A stretch of DNA of 64,000 nt from contig JAKSZP010006727.1 in assembly GCA_022478985.1 (NCBI GenBank), forward strand, positions 62,001 through 126,000, written 5' to 3'. Positions 20,130-29,606 of this stretch are shown piece by piece. The notes below the pieces were generated by a model. It was not told where the DNA came from and ran no database searches. It was given only the letters and a program-made list of their open reading frames with translations. A program made the translations under genes and the position numbers. Each line of letters opens with the position of its first letter. Position 1 is the first letter of the stretch. The stretch comes from Massospora cicadina. Lineage: Eukaryota; Entomophthoromycota; Entomophthoromycetes; Entomophthorales; Entomophthoraceae.

Positions 20130-20370
20130 TGAACAGAGAAAGGTACTGGGCGTCGAACTAGGTATGAGGGCTGGGAGGCCAATGAAGTGACTATCACCAT
20201 AGGACCCAAGTCCAGGTCAAGTTCCAACTGGTGGGCTAGCTCTATACTCATAAAATTACCCACTGCTCCATTTGCACCAAGGCCTCAAAGGACACATGGT
20301 GAGCTCCAATATTAATTTTCATGGGCAACAAAAAGTAGGCAAAATTCTCTTTATTAGCAGCTATAGTTGA
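20130..20370 (-). pseudogene. Element Y aspartic protease
   Basis: The minus strand gives LLPMKINIGAHHVSFEALV, then LGANGAVGNFMSIELAHQLE (about 20290-20220). This resembles the retropepsin core (DSGAxxNFI...A..L) with the catalytic Asp missing or shifted out of frame and a small insertion before NFM. The next segment LDLGPMVIVTSLASQPSYLV would form the following strands. It is the first recognisable pol domain after the 5' LTR; no Gag precedes it. Confidence 0.62.
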
Positions 20371-20723
20371 GTCTGTAGATAAGGAAGAGATTGTACTAGG
20401 ATAAGGGAAAATACAAGGTTTACAACAGGAGTAGACACTTCATAAGTCATAATGCTAGAACATACTAACATGGGCATGAGGGCCGCGTTAACTATTAAAT
20501 TGATTCAGACAATTATTCAGAGCTGGGATTTGACACCAAGGCCACCTTGGTGGCTCCTAGCATGAACATTCTATTTTGTAGGGTGGGCTTAGGAAACTTG
20601 GGAGATATACTAGGTTATTTTTGGCTATAGTAGAACTTCTTCACAACCTTATTCAGCTGAGAGAAAAGGACCACTGATACGCTCAACTCAACGAGAAGGC
20701 CAGAAATGGCTAAGAATAATGGT
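20371..20723 (-). other. Element Y leader between 5' LTR and protease
   Basis: About 350 bp where gag should be. I see no capsid or zinc-knuckle motif on either strand and no TGG-type primer-binding site next to the LTR end. Most of gag appears to be deleted. Confidence 0.45.
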
Positions 20724-21950
20724 TGGTCAATTATGTCATGAAGACAGCAAGTTGTCTTTAAACAGGCTTTTAGTTTAAGTGCCGAAGTACCCAAATGCCA
20801 AGTCCAAATGCCAGTGGCACTGCTGCTGGTATGACTGTTTGAAACAGCGTGGAATTTCGCCACTAAGCGCCCATGAGCCATTGTCATTATAAGAACCTAG
20901 CAATGAACCAGGTAAACATGGCCATGGGCTCCATGGGTTGTTGAAATATACTTGGGAGAGGTTTATATTTGAATATAATAAAAACTGGAATTGGATATAA
21001 AGATTTTTATTGGAAAGTTAAATAAAGAATTAACCAACAATTTCCTCAAAGCATCGTGACTAATTAAACAGTGTTTGAATTTAATAGCTTGTCAAAGCAG
21101 AGATTGGGGACCTCGAATTTTGACCTAACCCAGCGAATTTTTGAGGGAGGGGGAAATAATGACTAAAATTTGAATTGACTAAAGAAATTGGCGACGGGTT
21201 GAGTCAGTATCAGTTTGTCATAAAACGCCTGACCTGAGGCTTTACTGCATTTACAGCAGTTATAATGATGGGATTTGGCCCAATGGGCAATGGGGATCCC
21301 CCAGGGCCACCCCACATAAGGGCGGTCCTATTGGGTCAGAAATTGGTTTAGGATGACCAACCCGCCCATGCCTGGTTGCTGAGCCGTTTATTCAGTTAAG
21401 GGGGTTTCCTTGAGTGATGATCCCAATTTTTGTAATGAGGGTTTTTAATTATTGGCAACAATTCCTGATGGTGATACATGCCCATTGGGGATAAAGCCCA
21501 GTAATTTTGAAAGGAGTTTAGGGGTGGCAACCATACTGCTCAATAGCTCGATGCCATTGGCAATTTTTTTCTGAAAATTCATCATTTGTCCCCTTCCAGC
21601 TATTAGTTGTGCACCCATCAGGCTTTCATCTCATATATTTTGGACATCTCAACTTTAATTTTGAATATTGGCACCATCAGCTTTATAAAGTCCATCCATT
21701 TTGTGGGGATGACAGTTTCTGATGATTTCTACACAGCTTTTCTCTATTAGGTGAGCTAACTCGGTGGAGGCAAGCATGGGAATTGGGGGCAGAATCTTCA
21801 GAGGGAGCGCAGTTACTCAGCACTCATCTACCACATGGGTGAGGTCATCCTGTGTGTCAAGGGGCACAGCTTCCCTCTTTGGACCCTTTTTGTTAGAAAA
21901 TAGGAAAAGCGCCTGGTTTTATGAAGAGGGGACGTTCCCCTGGACTTACA
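20724..21950 (-). repeat. Element Y 5' LTR
   Basis: 1227 bp, same orientation and ends as 15665-16892. It holds a decayed copy of the LTR ORF. The right edge TGTAAGTCC is shared with the other two copies, and the sequences diverge sharply just outside it, which defines the LTR start. Confidence 0.82.
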
Positions 21951-22283
21951 ACCAAGGACTGCGCTTAGGCATAAAAATGGATGGAGAACTTCACAGAGCT
22001 CTCCCCTTTGTTCAGGCGGATACCCATGAACGTTTTTTTTGATTGGCCCGGTTCTGGTTGCTGCAGAATTCTTGTACTAAGCGGGTTTAGACCTGTTCTC
22101 TGGCGTGGCATTCTTTCAGATGGGGAGTCATAATCTCCAGATCGATGCTGTTAAGGTAAGAGTGGATATGCTTCACTTTTTGCCAGTCAGTGGCCTCTTC
22201 TATGGAACGCTCATACACATACAAGAAAGAGGCAAAGCTTTTATTGGCAAGGGGTGAACTTCTCCTTAAAACTAGGTTTAAGT
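21951..22283 (-). pseudogene. Element X gag, middle capsid fragment
   Basis: The minus strand reads SFASFLYVYERSIEEATDWQ (about 22230-22170), like NIATFLYVYEAAMYGTTDKQ in D Gag. It continues VKHIHSYLNSIDLEIMTPHL, then VQTRLVQEFCSNQNR. After a frameshift in a run of eight A it gives FMGIRLNKGESSVKFSIHFY, like FMRLSMYEGEPILAFAEQFY in D. This residue-by-residue parallel identifies it as the same capsid family and shows that the rest of the capsid is at 15664. Frameshift and stop make it a pseudogene. Confidence 0.75.
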
Positions 22284-22294
22284 TTAGTTACAAG

Positions 22295-22438
22295 GAGGAG
22301 TGGTAGCATAGCGAGGTAGCTCCTTCTCCACTCTGGATCAGGTTTTGATTGACACAGGTTTGAAACCAGCACAGGCTAAAAACTTGGCGTGGTATACTTG
22401 TCCCAAGGTCGACCCGCCTCGTTTACATTTTTACGAAA
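22295..22438 (+). mobile_element. SINE copy 1, tRNA-like, inserted in element X gag
   Basis: 144 bp flanked by an 11-bp perfect duplication, TTAGTTACAAG (22284-22294 and 22439-22449). It has an A-box-like TAGCATAGCGAGG near the 5' end (about 22304) and a B-box-like GGTTTGAAACC (about 22358), spaced as in a tRNA gene. Copy 2 at 33492-33625 has GGTTCTAAACC, so the ancestor was probably GGTTCGAAACC, the classic B box. No protein is encoded. A shared 3' module with GTCCCAAGGTCGACC follows. SINEs are copied by a partner LINE; the tail (TTTACATTTTTACGAAA) does not obviously match LINE1. Confidence 0.82.
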
Positions 22439-22449
22439 TTAGTTACAAG

Positions 22450-23650
22450 TGGTGATAAAAAGGATATTAACACCAGGCTTTGGTGCACGCTCAGAAATCT
22501 CAGTTTCCACATAGTCGTGGGGGACTGCTGATCCAAATGTCATCTTAGGCCCTCGAGATCCTCTTGGATAATGTCCCAATTTTGCTTGAGGGAGGAGATG
22601 GAAGCCTTGTGAGCAACTTTCTCTCTTAAGGCTTGGATATTGGCGTTCTGAAGAAGAAGAATTAATAGGTTGTTTAAGTAGGTATCAAACCCTCAGCAGG
22701 TTTTTTCAAGCTGGGAAGTATGACTTTCAGTAAGCTTGGTGAAGGCGCTAAGATTATCCATTTCATCAAAAAGTGTCTCAATTGAGACTCTAGGGTGAGG
22801 GTACTCCATCTACTCAGAGTTTACATCCTTTTGCCACTTTTGGATCTGATCCCATAATGCAGCTAGGGCTGCCAAGAAGTCCTTTCTCCAAGGGTCGTCA
22901 GGTTTGCCTGGAGTAGGCACTGTGGAGCCAGAGGGCCCTTCATGTTCCTCATGTCATCTGGGACCTTCCAGTCCCTTAGGCCCTTCAGGTCCTTCAGTCC
23001 AGGAGGTGAAGTCTTAAGTGGCCAGATCCTGATAATGTTGTTGGAGAGTCCATACCAGATCTTTGAGTTGATGGAGGCGTTAGTTCCAAGAAGCCTCAAG
23101 GAGTTGTACATTCTGAAAAAGCTGGTCTTTTAGGTAGCTTTAAATTCTGCTACCCAATACTGCGAGCTAGTTTTGGGCTTCATTGATTAATTGTTAATTA
23201 TTGACAACGGCTTCTCTTTTGTTGTGGATGAAGGAGGAGGCCGCGTTATATAGATTGACAACATGGGAGTGTAAAGTTTGGGTAAGACCTATTTTTCAGG
23301 ATACTTCTTGATGGTGCAACCTGACTAACTGTAGGAGGTGATGAGTGGCAGGATGGACGAAATTTTGAAGTTAGTGCTCAGCCCCAAGGTCAGTTCACCC
23401 ACTGGTAGTTAGGCCAAGATATAGATCACACATGGTAAAAGGCACAATAGAAGCGTGGGAGTGATTTGAGAGGCCTCCCACAAATAATGCCTTTTTGTAA
23501 CTGTTGAATAAGTTTGTTAAAATCTCATACTGAAGTTGGTACTTATCACCATCAACAAAAGGTAGAATTTTGGAACATGGCCCAAAATTCTAAGTTTTCA
23601 GGCTGCATGGGTGATATTTTATATCGCGAGGTACTAATCTTTTAAGCTAT
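22450..23650 (-). pseudogene. Element X gag, N-terminal coiled-coil and Gly-Pro region
   Basis: Going leftward from the primer-binding site, the minus strand gives weak sequence, then helical segments (LHSHVVNLYNAASSFIHNKR; QLFQNVQLLEASWN; RLHQLKDLVWTLQQHYQDLA), then a short collagen-like run TEGPEGPKGLEGPR (about 23000-22960). Another helical part follows: DFLAALAALWDQIQKWQKDV (about 22885-22825), then IETLFDEMDNLSAFTKLTES. These lie upstream of the capsid-like segment, so they are the Gag N-terminus. No single frame is open. The collagen-like run is unusual for a gypsy Gag. The region is interrupted by the SINE before the capsid. Confidence 0.55.
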
Positions 23651-23738
23651 GCTTCTTAACTGATCAACAAGTTAACTTACTTGGCAGCTAGTGTTCTCCA
23701 TTGATCATGATAGACGTTTTCACTTGGACAGCTCAGAG

Positions 23739-23757
23739 CCCCCTGTAGAGAGCACCA
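23739..23757 (-). other. Element X primer-binding site
   Basis: The minus strand reads TGGTGCTCTCTACAGGGGG. The same site, with one to three changes, occurs after the 5' LTRs of B (26386), C (44502) and D (58860), so all four families use the same primer. It fixes the side on which the X 5' LTR lies. Confidence 0.75.
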
Positions 23758-24240
23758 CCTTTATTAGCATGCAGTTCTCTTGACTGATGCCAAAGTTCAA
23801 AAATGGGCTCAACGCTGAATATTAGTGGATAGGTCAAAAAACGAAAAGATATGGTGAATATAGACTACCTTATTAAATTATAAAGCATCAACATTCATAG
23901 AGCGTGTAGGGACATGGTGCCTCAAGGACCTTTGTGGCCCCATATGATCATGATCTTTCATTGCCTTTTGTATAGACTGCTTGGTTGTCACACTCATTGT
24001 GCTGTATTATCCTTTTGACCACAGTAGTGGGGGCCACGCCTCTTCTAATTCATGAAAAGTGGACGGGACTCCTGAAGGTTTTTCCATCAATTCTCATACA
24101 CTTAATGCTTCCTGATTGTATCTAATTTTTGCGTCTTCAGGGTAATGTTCCATTTTCTATGGTTTGAGAGTCAATATGTCAAGGTCGATTTAGGAGCAGG
24201 GATCTTGACTCACTTGCCATCTCAAATCCAGACACCTCTC
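23758..24240 (-). repeat. Element X 5' LTR (inferred)
   Basis: By position this must be the X LTR: it lies between the X primer-binding site and the point where Z RT sequence resumes. The second LTR is outside the window, so the edges cannot be checked here. I see no coding motif inside. Confidence 0.45.
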
Positions 24241-24740
24241 ATGGATTGTTCTAATTGACTTAAAGTTCCCTAGGGGATTTTGCAATGCATGAGCCACTTC
24301 TAAGTGGGAAATGGACAATACCTAGGGAGATTTAAGATGAGTTGCGTTTTAGTTTACCATGATGGTATAAATGTTCTCTCAAAATATTCATTAATCATTT
24401 ATTCCCACCTGGAAGAGGACTTTTAGAGATTATCCCAATTTCAGCTAAATATAAAGCCTGGCAAGTCCCAGTTCTATAAGTCTCAAACGAAGTTTTGGGT
24501 TGCATCATGACACTCACCTAATATAGCCACAAACTCAATTGCTTGATGTTATAAACCATATGAGGGAACCTGAAAGTAAGCGAATTATTCAAGTATTTCT
24601 TGAACTTGTTAAACTACACCAATTCATACTAGGATTCGCACTTGTTGTGCCTCTATTGCATCTTCTTGAAGAGAGTTTTTTACAATGGTCTAAAAAATAT
24701 ATGACTATTTCTACCCTTTATACAGAGCATTGATTGAAGC
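24240..24740 (+). pseudogene. Element Z reverse transcriptase, C-terminal half
   Basis: Decayed RT blocks: LKVPxGILQCMSHF (about 24262-24300), the remnant of the LPQGLCNAPATF block, then SCVLVYHDGINVFSQNIH (about 24340-24395), the catalytic YLDDI block with the first Asp shifted to YHDG. The thumb and connection part is LLDVINHMREPESKRIIQVF, then LELVKLHQFILGFAL (24539-24640). Frames change repeatedly. The start is lost at the X boundary. Confidence 0.65.
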
Positions 24741-25185
24741 CCCATTCTGAAATGTCCCAAAACTGAGCAGCCATATAGAGTACAATGACACATCTCTCAT
24801 GGCTATAGGAGCTACACTCTCTCAGATAGGGGATGACGGAGAAGAGCATCTAGTAGGCTTCTGAAGTCATATCTTGGACAATCATGAATGAGATTACATG
24901 GTCTTTAAGTGAGAATGTTTAGCCTTCATATACACATGTAGAAATTTTTGAGTCTATATACATGGGGCCAAATTTTATATTGTCACTGACCATGCTTCCT
25001 TACAGTGGTTATATAATCTTGAACTAGAAGGTCATTTAGCATGAGGGGTCTTTGAATTACAGGCTAATCAGTATAGGATAACACATCGCTCAGGAAAAAC
25101 TCATTAGAATGCTGATGGTCTTTCACGTCTGCCTGTTGTAATAGCTCTACCCCTTTTTGGACCAAATGAAAAAATAATGAAATCA
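24741..25185 (+). pseudogene. Element Z RNase H
   Basis: The plus strand gives SLMAIGATLSQIGDDGEEHL (about 24796-24855), the block after the first Asp, then GFxSHILDNHExDYMVFK and ECLAFIYTCRNF (about 24915-24950), then VYIHGAKFYIVTDHASLQWL (about 24955-25012), then ITHRSGKTHxNADGLSRLPV (about 25080-25138), the usual linker to integrase. The domain is nearly complete apart from stop codons. B is inserted 55 bases after it. Confidence 0.78.
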
Positions 25186-25239
25186 AAGAACTATGCCAAT
25201 GAGAAGTCTTCTATTTGCCAAACCATTTGATTTTCTAAT

Positions 25240-26382
25240 TGTTGCGGTTTTTGCCCATCTTCTCAGCCTGCTAGATTATCTGGAGTCGCTAGGGGAAAAA
25301 TACTAAGGCTAAGTGAATCAGAAATTGGTTGGCCCAAATTTTTGGAGGAACTAAATTTGGGGGATTTTGGGATATTCGCCTTGTCATATCCATTGGGGAT
25401 TGATCTGGATAAATACCTATTATCTCATCAGGTGGAGTGGCTGACGAAATAGTGGCATCTGATAGTGATTAACTATCAGGTGTACCAATTGGGATCGGTC
25501 AGGTTTCATCACTGACTGATTGTGAAAGAATAGTGAGTTGTGAGATGAGTGATGCCACCTACAACTAGCGAATCAATTGGTTGGTGAAGTGACGTGCCAT
25601 AATGGGTAAAAAGTCTTATTACCTAAGCAGGTCGCTAGCCAATTATGGTTGATTCTCTTGGATTGAGAGGAAAACGTTAGGGACACGTTTTCTGACTCTT
25701 TCCATTTGAGGTCTTGAGGATGTCCAGTGATGGAATCCTAGCCAAGATGGGGAAGACCATCGCTGCCAAGACAAGGAAGGGTAATTCAATGGCAACAGCT
25801 GCCGTATCATCAAAGAGGTGTCAAACAAGGGTTAGACGGCTGAATCCCCTACTATATAATTCCCTATGATTCACTATAATAAAAAAACCATCAACTAGTA
25901 AAAACATTATTAGTATTATTAATAATATTGTTGATTCATTGTATAGTTAGACTATCAGCATCTATTGTGAAGTTCCATCTCAAGGATATTATTGCAGAAG
26001 GCAATAATTGGAAGACTCTCAGAGAGAAGATTAGAGATCTGAGCGGGTATTTAGAGACAAAGGGAACCACAATCAGGGATAGCTGCAACTGTGTGTTGAG
26101 CCAAAAGAGACTGTCACCAGGGTATCTGAATGAAGCTATTGGTGGACAGGAATGTAGGGAACGAATCTCTACGTGTATGACTTATCAAGTATCTAATCAG
26201 AAGTACTGGACGAAGCGTTGGGCCTAGTAATAGTTCAAACTCAACTACAGATAATAGTCTCCATACTATTATTGGATAATACATTCTATACAACTGGAAG
26301 TGCACGAGGAAATTGAACCTGTTCAGTAAAAAGATTACTAGGGTTGTAAATCAATAATAACCCAAACTTGTAAATTTTTTCA
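25240..26382 (+). repeat. Element B 5' LTR
   Basis: 1143 bp, begins TGTTGCGGTTTTTGCCC, ends TTTTTTCA. It matches 31321-32464 and the C LTRs. The ORFs seen inside it (for example 25928-26227) are not conserved as protein and I treat them as chance. Confidence 0.9.
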
Positions 26383-26385
26383 ATT

Positions 26386-26404
26386 TGGTGCTCACTACAG
26401 GGGT
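26386..26404 (+). other. Element B primer-binding site
   Basis: TGGTGCTCACTACAGGGGT, three bases after the LTR end. Identical to that of C and nearly identical to D and X. Confidence 0.85.
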
Positions 26405-26537
26405 AGTTGAGTAAAGAATCTATTATTAATGCTGAGCCATGGAGAAATACGAGTTCTCTTGCAAATTTGAGCGAAAACTGATGAAGATCAAGTGAAATAA
26501 AATCATTGCATTTATTCACTTAATCCTGACAGCAGAA

Positions 26538-27470
26538 TTGAGATGGTTCCATGATTTTAGGTCTCTCAAGAAAATGGGATTACTGGCTGGAGCAGCCAAA
26601 AGCATCAACCTATTGGTTGATTGGGAGCAGCTCGCTGATCTGCCAGAAGGGCAGAAGGAGGAAGTGCTCAAATTATTCAAGAAATATTGGTTAGTGTTTG
26701 CTCAGGATGACCACAATCTGGGGTGCACATGAGATGTAATTCACAAGGTTGACACCGGGAAAAATCTACCAATGAGGATGAGACCAATCCAAAGATTGAA
26801 AGCTGACAAATTGGTAGTGGAGGATGAGATCAGCAAACTAGTGAAACATGGGCTTCTAGTTCCATCATCAAGTCCCTGGGTGAGTCCAATTCTGATCATG
26901 AAGAAGAAGGATGGATCAAACCAGGTGGTGTTTGACTACCGGAGGCTGAACAAAATTATGAAGAAGAATTTGTATCCCCTACCAAGGATAGACGAAGCAC
27001 TGGATCAATTAGGAGAAGCAAAGTATTTCTCCGCGATGGACCTAATCTTGGGATACTAGCAGATCGACTTGCCAGAAGAAGACCAAGAAAAATGTGTGAT
27101 TATTACCGCGCAGGGTTATACTAGCCAACGAGGATGCCCCAGGGTCTTTGCAATGTTCCCACAACGTTCTGAAGGGTCTTGGACGTGATATTAGGCGACT
27201 TGAAGTTGTCATGCGTCCTAGTATATCTGGATGATATCAATGTGTTCAGTAGAATATTTACTGATCACCTCCTCTTGGAAAAAGTTTTTAAGAGACTGTC
27301 CAGGGCTAACCTGAAGATCAAGTCAAGGAAGTTCCACTTTTAAAGAAAGAGTTGGAGTACTTGGGATTTGTGATCAACGCAGATGGATTGCAGCCACAAG
27401 CCCAGAAGACACCAGCTATAGAGTGCATGGATGTGCCAAAAAGTGTCTGAGACATCCAAGTATTCCTTGG
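26538..27470 (+). pseudogene. Element B reverse transcriptase
   Basis: N-terminal lead AAKSINLLVDWEQLADLPEG, then VLKLFKKYWLVFAQDDHNLG, then LVKHGLLVPSSSPWVSPILI (about 26840-26900), then VVFDYRRLNKI, then YPLPRIDEALDQLGEAKYFS and AMDLILGY (about 26970-27056), then the catalytic LVYLDDINVFSR (about 27218-27255), with both Asp intact. The thumb and connection part continues to 27470. A stop at about 26730 and several frameshifts between 27057 and 27450 break it. In the MPQGLCNAP region the frame is shifted. Confidence 0.85.
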
Positions 27471-28020
27471 GATGGTCGGATATTACAGAATATCTATTCA
27501 GGACTTCGCCCAAATAGCTGAGCCCTTATTTCATTTATTAAAGGATCCAAAAAAAAGGTTCATATGGAATGAAGAGGCCCAGGACTCCTTTGATGAGTTA
27601 CGCCGGTATCTGATAAATTCGCCATTTCTGGAATATCCAAATTTCAATTGGGAGTTTATCATTCAAACTGATGCTTTGTTGATGGCGATTGGCGCCATAC
27701 TGAGCCAAGTAGATGAACTTGGGGATAAGCATCCGGTATTGTATGTGAGATGGACACTCTCAGCCGCTGAGAGGAACTACACCATGACTGAGCATGAATG
27801 CCTTGTGGTCATATATGCATGTAAGCAGTGCTGGGTGTATGTCCACAGAACGCACTTTAAGGTGGTGATGAATCACTCTTCTCTGCGTTGGCTGCACAAT
27901 CTAAGGGAACCAGAAGGATGACTGGCCTGATGGGCACTTAAGCTTCAGGCTTACAATTATGAGATAGTCCACTGAGTGGAGGCTTCTCACCAGAATGTGA
28001 ATGGCTTATCGCGGTTGCCA
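27471..28020 (+). pseudogene. Element B RNase H
   Basis: One frame, 27472-27921, gives MVGYYRISIQDFAQIAEPLF, then the core FIIQTDALLMAIGAILSQVD (about 27655-27714), with the first Asp in the usual TDA context, then RNYTMTEHECLVVIYACKQC (about 27770-27830; catalytic Glu), then FKVVMNHSSLRWLHNLREPE, where the Asp of TDHS is replaced by Asn. The tail YEIVHxVEASHQNVNGLSRL (about 27955-28015) leads into integrase. This is the longest open piece of B pol (149 codons). Confidence 0.85.
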
Positions 28021-28139
28021 ATGGTCCAGTTGGTATACCCGCAGGTGGATGAGCTATTCCAGAGAATGGTCAAAGGAAGAATTGAGGATGATCCTCAAGA
28101 AATCCAAGGTGCGCTTCAAATTGCGATGGAAACACTGAG

Positions 28140-29030
28140 ATTATGGATGGACAAGTAATCAAGATGATCAACGGGAAGTGGCTATTATTCCCAAAACCAT
28201 CAGAAAGAGCAGCAATAGTACAAGCAGCTCATAAGGTTGTCGGGTACATAGGCCTGAGAAAAACAACTGACCATATTTGCCAGTATTATTACTGGGAATC
28301 AATTAACTACAATGTCACGGATCATCTAGCTTGAATCATGGAGTGCCAGATGCATAAACCACACAAGAATACAAATGGATACCGACTGGTCTGACCTGGA
28401 TTTGCCTGGCACACAGTGTCCATCAATGTGATAGGACCGCTGGTGATGAGCACAGGAGGAGTAAAGTACATCATAGTAGCATTGACCATCTGATGAGATG
28501 GGTCAAAACAAAAGTTCTAACCAGAGTTGACGCTACCAGTACTGCGAGATTCATCCTGGATCAAGTAGTATACTGGCATGGATGTCCTTAACTCCTACTG
28601 AGTGACAATGGGACCAACTTCACATCTCATGTGATCCCAAGGCTAAATTAAATAATGGGGATCTGAGGAGTCATGTCAGTACCATACCAGCTGGAGATGA
28701 ACAGACTGATAGAACGGGTCAATGGGATGCTGGCCATGACTCTGAAGAAGCTAGTCACAGGGAGAACTTCCGCGTGGGGAACGTACTTGAGTTTGGTGAC
28801 GTTCACCTACAACATTAGTCATCATACAGTGATGGGGAAGACGCCGTTTGAATTACTATATGGGAGGAAGGCCGCGTTGCCACCAATATTATATTTGGTA
28901 GTAGAACCTGTGTCGGGGATGAGTACTGAATAATACTTGAGCTGACTGATGAGTATCCTGATTGATATGTAATCGCAAGCATTTAATACAACCTTGAAGA
29001 AAAGGATAGGAGCGAAATTGACGGATGACA
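28140..29030 (+). pseudogene. Element B integrase
   Basis: Zinc domain: AAIVQAAHKVVGYIGLRKTT (about 28210-28270) with the second His changed (GYIG for GHGG), then DHICQYYYWE and MECQMHKPHK (near 28340-28370). Core: VSINVIGPLV (first Asp changed to Asn), then LSDNGTNFTSH (about 28598-28630; second Asp), then MNRLIERVNGMLAMTLKKLV (about 28695-28755; catalytic Glu). The stretch ends with VTFTYNISHHTVMGKTPFEL, then LYGRKAALPP (about 28797-28885), a usual integrase core ending. Decayed C-terminal sequence reaches about 29030. No chromodomain seen. Confidence 0.82.
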
Positions 29031-29268
29031 AAAACTGACTGCCATTAGAAAAACATTAAATAGGGGAAAGAGTCGCCTATTGTGATATGCATGGTTTCAG
29101 ATGATGAAAAAAATTAGATTCATTGTTGTCAGGTCCATTTAAAATAATCGCCAAGATGGCGACCAATGCTTACTCCATCAAAAATCTCTTGAATGGAAGA
29201 GCCGTAAATTGAGTTTATGCTAAGTCTCTAAAGCATTGGATTGAGGAAAAAATAAAAGAGTTCCCAAA

Positions 29269-29466
29269 GGACTGATGAACCCCTTAAGTTGGTCATGTCC
29301 TAATGATTAGGTCAAGTCCAAAAAAAGGACCTCTGAACCATTCTAGATGGTTAAGTCCAAAAAAAGGACCTCTGAACCATGGAAAACTGGCAGGTTTAAG
29401 TACCCAGGACCCAGTTTGGGGGAAAAAAGATGGACTGCTGAACTGAAACAAGGTCAAGTCCCATAG
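29269..29466 (+). repeat. Hairpin-motif array after element B pol
   Basis: About five variants of a 30-base unit of the form GGACCTCTGAACC...GGTTAAGTCC. The clearest is 29327-29358, where GGAC pairs with GTCC and AACCAT with ATGGTT around a short loop. Related arrays lie at 45385-45590, 48459-48665 and 52893-52978. Confidence 0.8.
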
Positions 29467-29606
29467 GAAAAAAAGAATAAAGATAAAAAATTGATAAAAG
29501 ATATTGGGAAAAAAAGATTCATAAAATGCATAGATAAAAAAGCTGATATTTTTTATAATTTTTATTTTTATTGGTCATCCTCAGTATGGGGATGATTCCA
29601 CCTATG

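Larger units (their letters stand above)
15665..21950 (-). mobile_element. Element Y: chromodomain Ty3/gypsy element lacking most of gag
   Basis: Two direct LTRs of 1227-1228 bp flank about 3.8 kb of minus-strand pol (protease, RT, RNase H, integrase, chromodomain). The element interrupts the X gag. LTRs start TGTAAG and end TGACCA on the minus strand. I could not find a convincing five-base target duplication (ATTTG on the left, ACCAA on the right), so the exact edges are less certain than the insertion itself. Only about 350 bp separates the 5' LTR from the protease, too little for a Gag, so it was deleted or supplied in trans. Confidence 0.8.
1..24240 (-). mobile_element. Element X: degenerate minus-strand Ty3/gypsy retrotransposon, split by gypsy-1, Y and a SINE
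   Basis: Reading the minus strand from right to left, the pieces give one ordered gypsy element: LTR (about 24240-23758), primer-binding site (23757-23739), gag (23650-22450, 22283-21951 and 15664-15400), protease (near 15.1 kb), RT (14.4-13.4 kb), RNase H and integrase zinc domain (13.4-12.5 kb), and integrase core (479-1). The gag and integrase frames each resume across the inserted elements, which is the main evidence that the pieces belong together. The gag, protease and integrase resemble element D at 53.4-59.6 kb. The left LTR is outside the window. The right edge is approximate; Z RT sequence begins near 24240. All coding parts carry stops and frameshifts, so the element is dead. Confidence 0.75.

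Noticed and set aside
22295..22438. Functional tRNA gene
   Set aside because: A- and B-box-like motifs are present but no complete cloverleaf with acceptor stem and anticodon arm could be drawn, and the target duplications and second copy point to a SINE.
25928..26227. Plus-strand ORF of 99 codons in the B 5' LTR (related ORFs 31801-32187 and 44115-44456)
   Set aside because: The frames differ between LTR copies and no protein pattern is conserved, unlike the Y-family LTR ORF.
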